Below are positions 34,034-41,759 of a stretch of DNA of 45,903 nt, in pieces. Where the stretch lies: positions 1 through 45,903 of the IMG/VR virus record IMGVR_UViG_3300036985_005357; one strand, given 5' to 3'. The notes beneath the pieces are model-generated. The model had not been told where the DNA came from. It worked only from the letters and a program-made list of their open reading frames with translations, and did not search any database. Positions within the stretch are counted from its first letter, which is position 1, and every line of letters begins with the position of its first letter. The DNA comes from a virus. The position numbers and the translations under genes are program-made.

Positions 34034-36784
34034 TTAATTTTTATTGATTGCAGCGATATATTCTCCACTTTGCCTTGCTCTAGCTTTCTCTTCAATGGCT
34101 TTAGCTTTAAGTTCTAACTCCTTCATCTTAATATCTCGAACATCATTTGTTTGCTGTTCTCTTAATTTAAAGTTATTAGCTTCAGCTTCTACTCGGTGAT
34201 TCAACTCCATAGATTTTAAAGATTGATCAGCTTGAATGTTGATTTGGTCCATACTACTTGTATCAGTCTTCATATCAGCTGCTCTACCTAAAGCTTGTAT
34301 TCTTTCTCTTTCAATATTAGACTCTCTGTCTTTTTGTTTAGAGATTTCTGTTCGTTCCCAAGTTCTTTGTGCAAGAGTTTCTTTTTGTTCAGCCTCTTGT
34401 GCTAGAGCTTGTTGAGCAGCTTGTTGTTGTTGAGCTTGTTGAGCTTGTCTATTTTTTCTTTCCATTCCTGCAATCTCTACTAGTTCGGACCAAGAGTCAG
34501 AACCAATCAATCTAGCTAACTCTAAAGTATCAGCACCGATTGTGTTAGTTTGCATTAAATAGTTTTTATAAGTTTCTATCTCTTTACGTTTCTTAGAATC
34601 ATATGTTGCAATTAAACCAAGTCTTCTGAAAGGAAGATCCGGATCAGTCATTTTTAAGAACTGAATACTTGCATCATCTTTTGTATAGTAGATGGTTGTA
34701 TCTTTTTTATTTGATTGGGCATATTGAGCTACACCTAAATGCAATTCCAATGCTCCTTTATTAAATTCTGAAAACTCTTCATGTATTCCAGAAATTTGAG
34801 CGACATTTGTTTCATTGCTTATTCTTACGCCTTCTGCAGTTTCATATTTAGTAGCTTGATTTAATATAGGGTTTATCCCAATCAACTCATAAGCTTTTCT
34901 TTGAAATAAATCTGCTAATTGAACTCTTGATTGAATCTCAGCTGCATGTGATATATTTATCGCTTGCACTGGGTTCATATTATTCATTTGCTTCTGTGAG
35001 TCCTGAGAAAGGTTTACAGGCATAAGTCCAACCGACTTAGCTGTATTTCTTAGTTGCATTAATGCATCCTCAGCATCTCCCCAATCTTCGTACTCGGATG
35101 GAATTAAATCTGTACTCATTAATAACACCATTCCTAACTCCTTCTCTATTAATGAACCTATTTGATTCATACATAGATTATACTTAGCTTGAAATGGGAG
35201 TATTTTTCCAACTGTAGATTCTCCAACTTTTCCAGCTACCGGTAATAATGTATCAAAGTCAGAATCCCCTTTTAACTGATACTCCATTGGAGTTATGTCA
35301 ATATAAATAGGTTTTTTTAAATTTGCACTTTGTATTTTTACTCCGTAGTAAGTTACAGGTTTGTATTGCCATTTTAAAGTACCAACTTCAAATGACGTGA
35401 TCATGTCATGTAGTGTAGACTTAAATGAAGCCTTAATATTATTATCCTTTAAGAAGGCTGGAAGAATGTCTTCAGTCACTTCTTCTGTAATAACTCTACC
35501 TGTCTCAGGGTCTTCATAAGTAAGATACCCCCACAAGTCATAAGCTTTAAAATACACTTCAGTAACTTGACATAAATCTTTTCTATGAACAAAGTCATTT
35601 CTAAGTAATGCAGCTAATGAATTATGTATACCAACTTGTCCTGATTTTGTTCTAGGTAGCCATCTTTCTCTAACAGTTTGTGATCCATCCTTATTAAAAG
35701 ATGTTTCGATACCCATTGGAGATCCAATCTCGTCTTCAATACCTAACATGAAGTTGTAGTCATTATATCCTTTAAAAGGTACAGTTTCCACTTTCAAAAA
35801 GTTAGATTCAATTGCTTGACCTATTGTTCCTGAAACCATGTTGTCAGCTACAAAGTTTTGCCAAGTGGTATTTCCACCTAAAATATCTCTTTGTTCTTCA
35901 GCTGTTAATTTGTGGCCTAATTCCTTTATAAGTTCTCCAGGTGTATATGGTTGAACTCTTCCTGCAAATTCGCCTTCTTGTACTTTATCAGTAGATACTT
36001 CTTTTGAGAAGAAAGTATTCTTAGGGCTCCAATTTATAGGTTGGTACTTATCGTGATATATTTTATGTTCTCTAAAACAACGTCCTGAAATAAGATAGTC
36101 CTTTAAATTCTGCTTACCTAGTTTTAGAAGATTAAATCTTTCTTTATCGTGATCAAGTGTCGCTTCTCCCCATTTTACTCCTGTTGACTTAAAATTACTA
36201 TTTAAGGCGTTCTTAGTATCTTGTGGTGTAAACTTCTCTTTCTCTTGTTCTAATTGTTGAATATATTGTTGTTGCTCTTCGGGGGAATTAAATTGTTTTC
36301 CCTCCATAGTCATACCTGATGATGCTAAGTGCATCTTTACAGTATTGTCTATAACCTCTTGCAAAAGTTTATGAAGCTCATCATTTCTAAAAGCTAGAAA
36401 TTCATTTTGAGCAACTTCTCCTGTATCTGTAACGTGAAATTTGTCTTGTAAGTCAACATACTTATCTACAATAGTATTTACAATAATACTAGTGATGTCG
36501 TAATGTTTCAAAAATGTAGGTACTCCTACACCACTTAATAAGTCAGAAAGTGTGCCTAATTGAGGTGCAACTTCAGCAAGTTCTTGATAAGTCATCTTAC
36601 CTTCTGACATTCTGTAATTGTCGAAGAAAGATAAATTCTCTTGTAGTTGAGTTAACCCTATGTGCTCAAAAGAGTCCATCACGGCTTGCTTCCACTTATC
36701 AGTATCCTTGACTTTCTTAGGAACCGTCATTGGCGGCAAAATATCAGAGCGACTCATCGAGTCTACAAAAGAGGTATTCAACAT
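34034..36784 (-). CDS. Portal protein
   Basis: A 916-residue protein between terminase and scaffold genes, the place and size of the crAss-like portal, a ring of twelve through which DNA is packed and ejected. The body (residues 1-760) is mixed alpha/beta, with helices such as YDITSIIVNTIVDKYVDLQD and the segment LGMVLLMSTDLIPSEYEDWG. From about 765 the chain is Gln/Ala-rich (QAQQAQQQQAAQQALAQEAE) and then a long charged helical tail to the end, consistent with a C-terminal barrel or coiled coil reaching into the capsid. Fifty-five bases without a clear promoter separate it from terminase. Confidence 0.85.
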   Translation of the reverse strand: MLNTSFVDSMSRSDILPPMTVPKKVKDTDKWKQAVMDSFEHIGLTQLQENLSFFDNYRMSEGKMTYQELAEVAPQLGTLSDLLSGVGVPTFLKHYDITSIIVNTIVDKYVDLQDKFHVTDTGEVAQNEFLAFRNDELHKLLQEVIDNTVKMHLASSGMTMEGKQFNSPEEQQQYIQQLEQEKEKFTPQDTKNALNSNFKSTGVKWGEATLDHDKERFNLLKLGKQNLKDYLISGRCFREHKIYHDKYQPINWSPKNTFFSKEVSTDKVQEGEFAGRVQPYTPGELIKELGHKLTAEEQRDILGGNTTWQNFVADNMVSGTIGQAIESNFLKVETVPFKGYNDYNFMLGIEDEIGSPMGIETSFNKDGSQTVRERWLPRTKSGQVGIHNSLAALLRNDFVHRKDLCQVTEVYFKAYDLWGYLTYEDPETGRVITEEVTEDILPAFLKDNNIKASFKSTLHDMITSFEVGTLKWQYKPVTYYGVKIQSANLKKPIYIDITPMEYQLKGDSDFDTLLPVAGKVGESTVGKILPFQAKYNLCMNQIGSLIEKELGMVLLMSTDLIPSEYEDWGDAEDALMQLRNTAKSVGLMPVNLSQDSQKQMNNMNPVQAINISHAAEIQSRVQLADLFQRKAYELIGINPILNQATKYETAEGVRISNETNVAQISGIHEEFSEFNKGALELHLGVAQYAQSNKKDTTIYYTKDDASIQFLKMTDPDLPFRRLGLIATYDSKKRKEIETYKNYLMQTNTIGADTLELARLIGSDSWSELVEIAGMERKNRQAQQAQQQQAAQQALAQEAEQKETLAQRTWERTEISKQKDRESNIERERIQALGRAADMKTDTSSMDQINIQADQSLKSMELNHRVEAEANNFKLREQQTNDVRDIKMKELELKAKAIEEKARARQSGEYIAAINKN

Positions 36785-36839
36785 AGTACGAAATTAGGTA
36801 ATTAGCACCTTTTAATCAAAATAATAGGAAATACTCATA

Positions 36840-38885
36840 TCAAAATGCACTTGGGCGTTTATTTCCAAACACAGACATTTTAACTTTTTTAACAGTTCTA
36901 TCGAAAAAATCAGGCTTAGTTCTTACTTCTTTTGGTCTTACAGAAGTTTTATCTAATTCCCTTGCATAGGCTAATGCTTGTTTAAATGCAGAGATTCTAT
37001 CAAAGTTTCCTCCCTTTCTATAGCTCAACATTTCCTTTAGTAAGTCGATATCTTCTATATACTCTACTCCATATTTAACAATCTCATTACCATTGTCATC
37101 AATACCTATTACGTGTGGCTCTTTACAATAATCTATCAACAAATCAAACATATAGTCGTTATTCTGTTTTGTTGGAAAAATACCAAACTTAGAATTACCA
37201 CTATATCCATTTGCTGCAGCTGTGTTTGAGAAAGACATTCCAGGTGCTAAACATTGTTCAGCTTTATGCTTTGTGTCTAAGAACTGTTTAAAACTAACAT
37301 CAATCGCCTCCATACAGCATATTGCTCCCCAACCATCCAACATTGTTTCACATATAATATGAAAATCAACGTGTCTAAATGGTCTTCCTGTATAAGATGC
37401 TGCAATAGTCTCACAAGGAGAATCAATTGTCAACCCTCTTCTTTTTAGAACATAAAATGCCCCCAAGGAACTTGTATCTGATTGCTCTAATTTATAATCA
37501 TCTAATCCAGAAACAAAGGTGAACTTTGCAGGGGGTGTTGTAGGAATTTCTCCAAACACTATTACAGGAGCATCAGCTTCTCCACCACCATGTGAAACAG
37601 CAGAACGCTTCTTAGAGGAAAACTCTGATTTTAAGTCTGCACCTGATCTATATAAAGTTACATTTCTACCTGTACGGCCCTCATCTTCAAGTTTCCTAAT
37701 GTGAGCGTCAATTACTACTGTTGGAAATGGGTTTGAGCCTTTTGTTAAAAATACATCAGCGATTTCTACTGGATAATACATTCTGTACTTCTCCTTCCCT
37801 TCTAACTTTACAAAGGACTCTAACTTTTCTCTAATGTATTTTGAAGCTTCTAACCAATTTGTTGTATTTATATCTATGCTTGCTAAACCAGGGTGGTCTA
37901 ATCCTAAGAAAGCTGCCAAGTTTGTTTTTATTTTAGGAACTTCTAAACGATATGACATTTGGCCAGGTACAAAGATAGAAAACTTCTCCTTTTTACTTCT
38001 TGACCAAGTGATTGCCTCTTCAGGAACACTTCTATCTAAGCGGTCCCAATTCATCATAATTAAATCATAAGCTTCAGGATTTCCTAACACTTCTTTGGCA
38101 TCTGCTGTAAGTTCCTCATTTCCACTGGTACCTGAAAGTACATGCACAAGCTTTGCTCCATACTGAGTCTTAAAAGATGGTAATGCAGATTCAAGTATTT
38201 TACGGAAATTAAATTTGCCACATTCATCTATTATAAAACCAATAGGAGAAGGTCCTGCACCTTTCTCAGACTTTTTAGATGTACCTCCATCAGCATTCGA
38301 GATAGATATATGTGAGTAGGGTAGTCTAAAACCATCTTTCTCCTTAATACCTAATTCTACATTCTTATCCCATTCAGCAACAAGCTGTGGTAAGAAGAAT
38401 GCTGGATGGACTTTATTGAAACCGATACCAATTAATCTTGATATTGCAGCTAAATCGTCTTTGTCTCCACCAATAACTTTTGTCACACCATTTTCTTTGA
38501 TTGTATTTAACCAAGAAATTAAAGATGCTATCTGACTAGACTTACTAAAACCACGAGTCCCAAAAAGTGCTAGGCCTTTATTAGCCTGCTCTGCCTCTTG
38601 ATAACTCTCAATTGTGTATAAGATGTTGTCATCAAGTGGAGGATTCATAATTAACTCTTCACCATTTTTTTGAGGAATAGGTGTCTTGAAATAATTAATG
38701 TGCCAATATAGCCAAGGGTGAATAAAATACCCACCAATAGTTATGCCCTCTCTAAGTTTCCTACCTTCCTCTAAGTAGAAATCCAATACATCAATGCTTT
38801 GATCGAAATAATGTTTTTTAGGATTCCATTTGGGAGGATTCTTAATGTTGATTAACAGCTCATTAGAGGTTAGGAATTGGCTCAT
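36840..38885 (-). CDS. terL: Terminase large subunit
   Basis: A 681-residue DNA-packaging motor. The ATPase part has a Walker A-like loop GTRGFSKSS (109-117), Walker B with acidic pair GFIIDE (216-221), and the coupling motif SGTSGN (251-256). The C-terminal nuclease domain begins near residue 455, with FTFVSGLDDYKL (Asp462 or Asp463 as metal ligand), and continues through WGAICCMEAIDVSF to a C-terminal acidic patch (EYIEDIDLLKEML). The protein cuts and pumps concatemeric DNA through the portal. It starts three bases after a small membrane-protein gene. Confidence 0.93.
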   Translation of the reverse strand: MSQFLTSNELLINIKNPPKWNPKKHYFDQSIDVLDFYLEEGRKLREGITIGGYFIHPWLYWHINYFKTPIPQKNGEELIMNPPLDDNILYTIESYQEAEQANKGLALFGTRGFSKSSQIASLISWLNTIKENGVTKVIGGDKDDLAAISRLIGIGFNKVHPAFFLPQLVAEWDKNVELGIKEKDGFRLPYSHISISNADGGTSKKSEKGAGPSPIGFIIDECGKFNFRKILESALPSFKTQYGAKLVHVLSGTSGNEELTADAKEVLGNPEAYDLIMMNWDRLDRSVPEEAITWSRSKKEKFSIFVPGQMSYRLEVPKIKTNLAAFLGLDHPGLASIDINTTNWLEASKYIREKLESFVKLEGKEKYRMYYPVEIADVFLTKGSNPFPTVVIDAHIRKLEDEGRTGRNVTLYRSGADLKSEFSSKKRSAVSHGGGEADAPVIVFGEIPTTPPAKFTFVSGLDDYKLEQSDTSSLGAFYVLKRRGLTIDSPCETIAASYTGRPFRHVDFHIICETMLDGWGAICCMEAIDVSFKQFLDTKHKAEQCLAPGMSFSNTAAANGYSGNSKFGIFPTKQNNDYMFDLLIDYCKEPHVIGIDDNGNEIVKYGVEYIEDIDLLKEMLSYRKGGNFDRISAFKQALAYARELDKTSVRPKEVRTKPDFFDRTVKKVKMSVFGNKRPSAF

Positions 38886-38888
38886 ACT

Positions 38889-39059
38889 TTAATCTACGGA
38901 TTTACTAATGCGTTCAAAACCTCTCCAAATTAAGTATATAAGTAGGCCTAAATTTAACCATTGATACCAAACTGTAGGTGTAGGCATATGATTTATACGG
39001 GCAGAACAATATATAATTATTATTAGCCCCCAAATAAATGATCTTGTTTCTTTATTCAC
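38889..39059 (-). CDS. Small two-segment membrane protein, 56 aa
   Basis: This short gene fills the gap between the 153-residue gene and terminase. It starts with GTG at 39059, two bases after the upstream stop, and ends three bases before the terminase ATG. The product has two hydrophobic stretches (SFIWGLIIIIYCSARI and WYQWLNLGLLIYLIWRGF) joined by a short MPTPTV turn. Close spacing supports expression; function unknown. Confidence 0.55.
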   Translation of the reverse strand: MNKETRSFIWGLIIIIYCSARINHMPTPTVWYQWLNLGLLIYLIWRGFERISKSVD

Positions 39060-39061
39060 AG

Positions 39062-39523
39062 TTATAAATTATCAAAAAGATTTTTTAATGTGTCTTCGTT
39101 TAAAAGCTTTTCTGTTGTACGTGAATTAAAGGCTTCTACGACATCCTTTTGTAAAGGTTCAAGTTCTCCATCCTTAATTGTATAATACAGCTTTAAAGCT
39201 TTTGAAACATTGTTTAAAATGAACTCTGAATCTTCATCAAGTTCCATCTCTATGTTTCCTAACTGAATTAATGTTTGTAACACAGTTAATCTACTGATTA
39301 ATGTTTCAACATCTTTGATTAGTAAAGCACTTGTTTGGTGCCCTACAAAAAGTTCTGTTAGTTCTGTTTTTATATCTTCAAACTTCACTCCAGGATTACT
39401 TTTCTTATAGGCCGACATTGCTTGGTGCTTTTCACCCATATCAACCAACTTCTTATCAAATACTTTAGCAACAGCTAAATATTCTTTTGTCATACTGACA
39501 ATTGACTCTTCTAAAACTCCCAT
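39062..39523 (-). CDS. Hypothetical helical protein upstream of terminase, 153 aa
   Basis: A mostly helical, acidic protein (residues 1-45, 70-100 and 105-150 are helices by pattern). It shares one base with the upstream stop (TGATG). A small terminase subunit would be expected near here and is usually helical, but no DNA-binding motif can be seen, so this remains a possibility only. Confidence 0.7.
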   Translation of the reverse strand: MGVLEESIVSMTKEYLAVAKVFDKKLVDMGEKHQAMSAYKKSNPGVKFEDIKTELTELFVGHQTSALLIKDVETLISRLTVLQTLIQLGNIEMELDEDSEFILNNVSKALKLYYTIKDGELEPLQKDVVEAFNSRTTEKLLNEDTLKNLFDNL

Positions 39524-39744
39524 CAGTCCTTGTATCTTATTAATTTGTCATTCTCTTTTCTGTAAGCATTCTCTATAGCCGTATAGAAATCTTCATCTGA
39601 AATACTTAGTAAATCAGACTTTTTGAAATCTACAAAATTGTCTATTTGTTTTAATGCTGCAAACACTGTTTGTGCAAATGTGTATTCAGGAATACGTGCT
39701 TTAAATTCCTGCATTTTGTCGTCAATCACTACTCTATAATTCAT
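39523..39744 (-). CDS. Hypothetical protein, 73 aa
   Basis: A 73-residue charged protein with a short N-terminal strand (MNYRVVIDDKMQEFKARI) and helices (TFAQTVFAALKQIDNFVDF). It starts at an ATGA overlap with the Cys-cluster gene and shares one base with the next gene. Such tight coupling supports a real gene. Unknown function. Confidence 0.65.
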   Translation of the reverse strand: MNYRVVIDDKMQEFKARIPEYTFAQTVFAALKQIDNFVDFKKSDLLSISDEDFYTAIENAYRKENDKLIRYKD

Positions 39745-40394
39745 AATTTTATTAATCTAAATCTGATGGTTACTGTTTTATAACCACCCATGGCAGTTCT
39801 ATATTCCACTGTTAAAAGTTTCTCATTAAGTCCTGTACGGAATCCTAACGTACTCATACTAACATTGAAGGTGATATTTCTTTTATTTATTGGTGTTACC
39901 TTTTCTACGTGTGTGCATCCACAAGAAACTGTTGTCTTAGAAAATGTAAAGTCACTTACACTTTTTAATATGAACTCGGCTTTCACAACGTTTTCAGAAG
40001 AAGCTCCAAAGTCAAATAATATCTCTTTTACTCCTGCTGTTGCAAAGTATTCACCCCCAACAACTTCTAAAGATATACCTGCAAAACTTTCTGTTTCAAT
40101 TGCTCTCCACTTAGGAGTTCTAGGAGTTTCTAACTCAACCATTCCACAAATGGAAGCCTTCACTGCACACTTTCTTAATACGCAACATCCACAAGCTGTA
40201 CAATGGTTTCCATCGTCACACACAAGAGACTTAGCTTTTGTTTCAACTTGCTGCATGAGTGTTGGATTTGAAATGTTTTTACTGTTCATCTCGCAATCAT
40301 TACACGTTGTAACTCTTTTCTCATACCACTCCTCCCCAACTGGTAAAGGTGCTATGAATGCATTTGCAATAGTTTTAATCTTTTTTATTCCCAT
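39741..40394 (-). CDS. Cys-cluster protein with DUF1573-like C-terminal domain
   Basis: A 217-residue protein with ATG at 40394, 11 bases after the upstream stop; the in-frame ATG at 40427 would overlap that gene by 22 bases. Residues about 30-85 have an array of Cys (CNDCEMN, CDDGNHCTACGCCVLRKC, CG) that should bind zinc or form a 'CGC'-type knuckle seen in Bacteroidetes phage proteins. The C-terminal 110 residues match the DUF1573 sandwich, including FDFG and the hallmark SCGCTHVEKVTP. DUF1573 proteins are common in Bacteroidetes and of unknown role. It lies in the block before terminase. Confidence 0.72.
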   Translation of the reverse strand: MGIKKIKTIANAFIAPLPVGEEWYEKRVTTCNDCEMNSKNISNPTLMQQVETKAKSLVCDDGNHCTACGCCVLRKCAVKASICGMVELETPRTPKWRAIETESFAGISLEVVGGEYFATAGVKEILFDFGASSENVVKAEFILKSVSDFTFSKTTVSCGCTHVEKVTPINKRNITFNVSMSTLGFRTGLNEKLLTVEYRTAMGGYKTVTIRFRLIKL

Positions 40395-40405
40395 TATATT
40401 TTGTT

Positions 40406-40828
40406 TTATCTTGAGGTGGCTCCCCAACCAGTGTTTTGATTTTCCTCTAATTGTCGTCTACTATTCTTATTGGTATAGCCATAACCCGATATAATAGTTC
40501 TTGCTCTATGGTAAGTGTAACCTAAGTATGCAGACTTCTCGTGTATATCCTCTATACGCTCTTCTAACTTTTTTGTTGTAGGTGTATCTGTTTTCATAAC
40601 AGCTTTAATCTGCCCTACTTTTCTTCTTAAAGGTCCTGTCTTTTGATACATTGTCCCAATATGTTTTATAGAGATGGCATAAACTGTTGGATCATTTGCA
40701 AGTTCCTTAATTCTTTTGGTGATATACGTATACACACCTTTTACTTGGTCCTCTGTAAGATCTAATTCCTTCATTACGTGAGCAATTAAATCTTTCTCAT
40801 AAGTGATTAAATTACGTACTTTACTCAT
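40406..40828 (-). CDS. IHF/HU-like protein of the packaging block
   Basis: A 140-residue protein. The segment LIAHVMKELDLTEDQVKGVY followed by NDPTVYAISIKHIGTMYQK has the helix pair plus 'V.I..iG.m' arm of the IHF/HU fold, although the typical R-rich DNA-intercalating arm is shorter. A basic linker (RRKVGQIK) and a charged helix follow, with a polar tail. A second, different IHF-like gene lies in the tail module. It overlaps the upstream gene by eight bases. DNA bending during packaging or a structural role are both open. Confidence 0.7.
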   Translation of the reverse strand: MSKVRNLITYEKDLIAHVMKELDLTEDQVKGVYTYITKRIKELANDPTVYAISIKHIGTMYQKTGPLRRKVGQIKAVMKTDTPTTKKLEERIEDIHEKSAYLGYTYHRARTIISGYGYTNKNSRRQLEENQNTGWGATSR

Positions 40829-41279
40829 TTCCAGCTGTCAACGAAAACATCATACGAGTAGGATTGTTCCCATTTGTTTTATAATATTGTGAAAGTTGTT
40901 CCAATTCAGGATTTAAATAAGAATCTCTTACATTCATTGTACCCTTAATAAGGAATCCCCCTTCTCTTAATTCTGAGTTGAGGCAATTAAGGTATATCTT
41001 TTTTAAATCTAGCATGGCACAAGCACGATTCTTACTTTCTTTATTGTACCCGTATTTGATATAGATGGATAAAAGTAAGACTAGCTTGGGGCGTAACATT
41101 TTAGGTTTCTCTCCCGAAATAGTTTTGTAACAAGAATAAACAGTGACAAGATTTTGTAACACCTCAAATTCATTCTTCGACTTGATGCCGATTTGGTAAA
41201 TCCCCACAGAAGATAAATTCTTAATTATAGAAATTAACTCTGCTTGACTTTTTGATTCTAAACTAACAGTAGTACTCAA
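40821..41279 (-). CDS. First late gene, hypothetical protein 152 aa, TTG start
   Basis: The frame starts with TTG at 41279; upstream in frame a stop follows within 21 bases and there is no early ATG, so TTG is probably used. A strong promoter lies 20 bases upstream. The product is helical, with a Lys-rich centre (YIKYGYNKESKNRACAMLDL) and polar end (QYYKTNGNNPTRMMFSLTAG). Family unknown. As the first gene of the long leftward run it may act in the switch to late expression or in packaging. Confidence 0.65.
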   Translation of the reverse strand: MSTTVSLESKSQAELISIIKNLSSVGIYQIGIKSKNEFEVLQNLVTVYSCYKTISGEKPKMLRPKLVLLLSIYIKYGYNKESKNRACAMLDLKKIYLNCLNSELREGGFLIKGTMNVRDSYLNPELEQLSQYYKTNGNNPTRMMFSLTAGNE

Positions 41280-41297
41280 GGCTTTATAATTTTTTTA

Positions 41298-41329
41298 CAA
41301 ATGTAGCGTTTTTATTGAGTATTTCCAAA
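41298..41329 (-). promoter_or_regulatory. Leftward late promoter of the divergent region
   Basis: The minus strand reads TTTG, 20 bases, TACATTTG. It is the head of the leftward run. Its -33 box lies 28 bases from the -33 box of the rightward promoter. Confidence 0.78.
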
Positions 41330-41332
41330 TTA

Positions 41333-41349
41333 ATTAACAAAAATTAACA
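41333..41349. promoter_or_regulatory. Direct repeats between the divergent promoters
   Basis: ATTAACA occurs at 41333-41339 and 41343-41349, a period of 10 bp (one helical turn), exactly between the two -33 boxes. It may bind a regulator on one face of the DNA. Confidence 0.4.
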
Positions 41350-41357
41350 TAATATTA

Positions 41358-41388
41358 TTTGTAGTTAAGTTTAGTTTTTGTATATTTG
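41358..41388 (+). promoter_or_regulatory. Rightward early promoter
   Basis: The plus strand reads TTTG, 19 bases, TATATTTG, a perfect consensus. The box ends four bases before the A of the ATG at 41392, so the mRNA would start at or next to the start codon. Confidence 0.82.
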
Positions 41389-41391
41389 CAT

Positions 41392-41604
41392 ATGGATTAT
41401 GCAGATTATTTTCACGCAACTTGGAATGAGATTTCTGAGAGTATTGTCACAGAAGAATATTACGACAAAAATCAGGAATTGTTTGAAGCAGTTACTTTTG
41501 ACTTCTTTCAGTTTCATTCTGATGGAGGTAACTTTCCACCTGTCTTAGCAAAATTTGCTATTGAAAGGATGATTAGTGGGATGCTTTGTTGGGGAATTAG
41601 GTAA
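41392..41604 (+). CDS. Small early protein, 70 aa
   Basis: First rightward gene. The ATG at 41392 is chosen; the TTG two codons before it lies inside the -7 box. The product is acidic with many Tyr and Phe (MDYADYFHATWNEISESI, FDFFQFHSDGGNFPPVL) and a short helix at the end. No family was recognised. Small acidic proteins made first are often host-takeover factors; this is only a suggestion. Confidence 0.6.
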   Translation: MDYADYFHATWNEISESIVTEEYYDKNQELFEAVTFDFFQFHSDGGNFPPVLAKFAIERMISGMLCWGIR

Positions 41605-41616
41605 TCCATAATATAT

Positions 41617-41647
41617 TTTGATAGTAAACAAAAAATTATTATATTTG
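41617..41647 (+). promoter_or_regulatory. Promoter of the polymerase-like gene leader
   Basis: TTTG, 19 bases, TATATTTG on the plus strand, a second perfect consensus copy. The transcript would begin near 41652 and meets a terminator about 70 bases later. Confidence 0.82.
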
Positions 41648-41671
41648 CAGCATTAATACGTGTATCGTATT

Positions 41672-41724
41672 CCGGGGGGAGGATTTTGTTTTGACCAACT
41701 ATTTGCCATCCCCCGGTATTTTTT
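41672..41724 (+). terminator. Terminator/attenuator in the leader
   Basis: CCGGGGGGAGG (41672-41682) pairs with CCATCCCCCGG (41706-41716): ten pairs including one G-T, with one A-A mismatch, then TATTTTTT. The 23-base loop contains TTTTGACCA (41689-41697), which is complementary to the start region of the next gene. Confidence 0.8.
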
Positions 41725-41759
41725 AATAGTACGGTCAAATAATAGAAAAATTAAATATA

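Noticed and set aside
39790-40494. Long open frame of 234 codons on the plus strand, opposite the Cys-cluster gene
   Set aside because: The minus strand has recognisable domains, fits the operon with short spacings and overlaps, and matches the direction of neighbours. The plus frame has no recognisable motif or promoter.
41514-41738. Minus-strand open frame of 74 codons over the early gene and leader
   Set aside because: It lies antisense to a gene with a perfect promoter and to a terminator hairpin, and has no motif.
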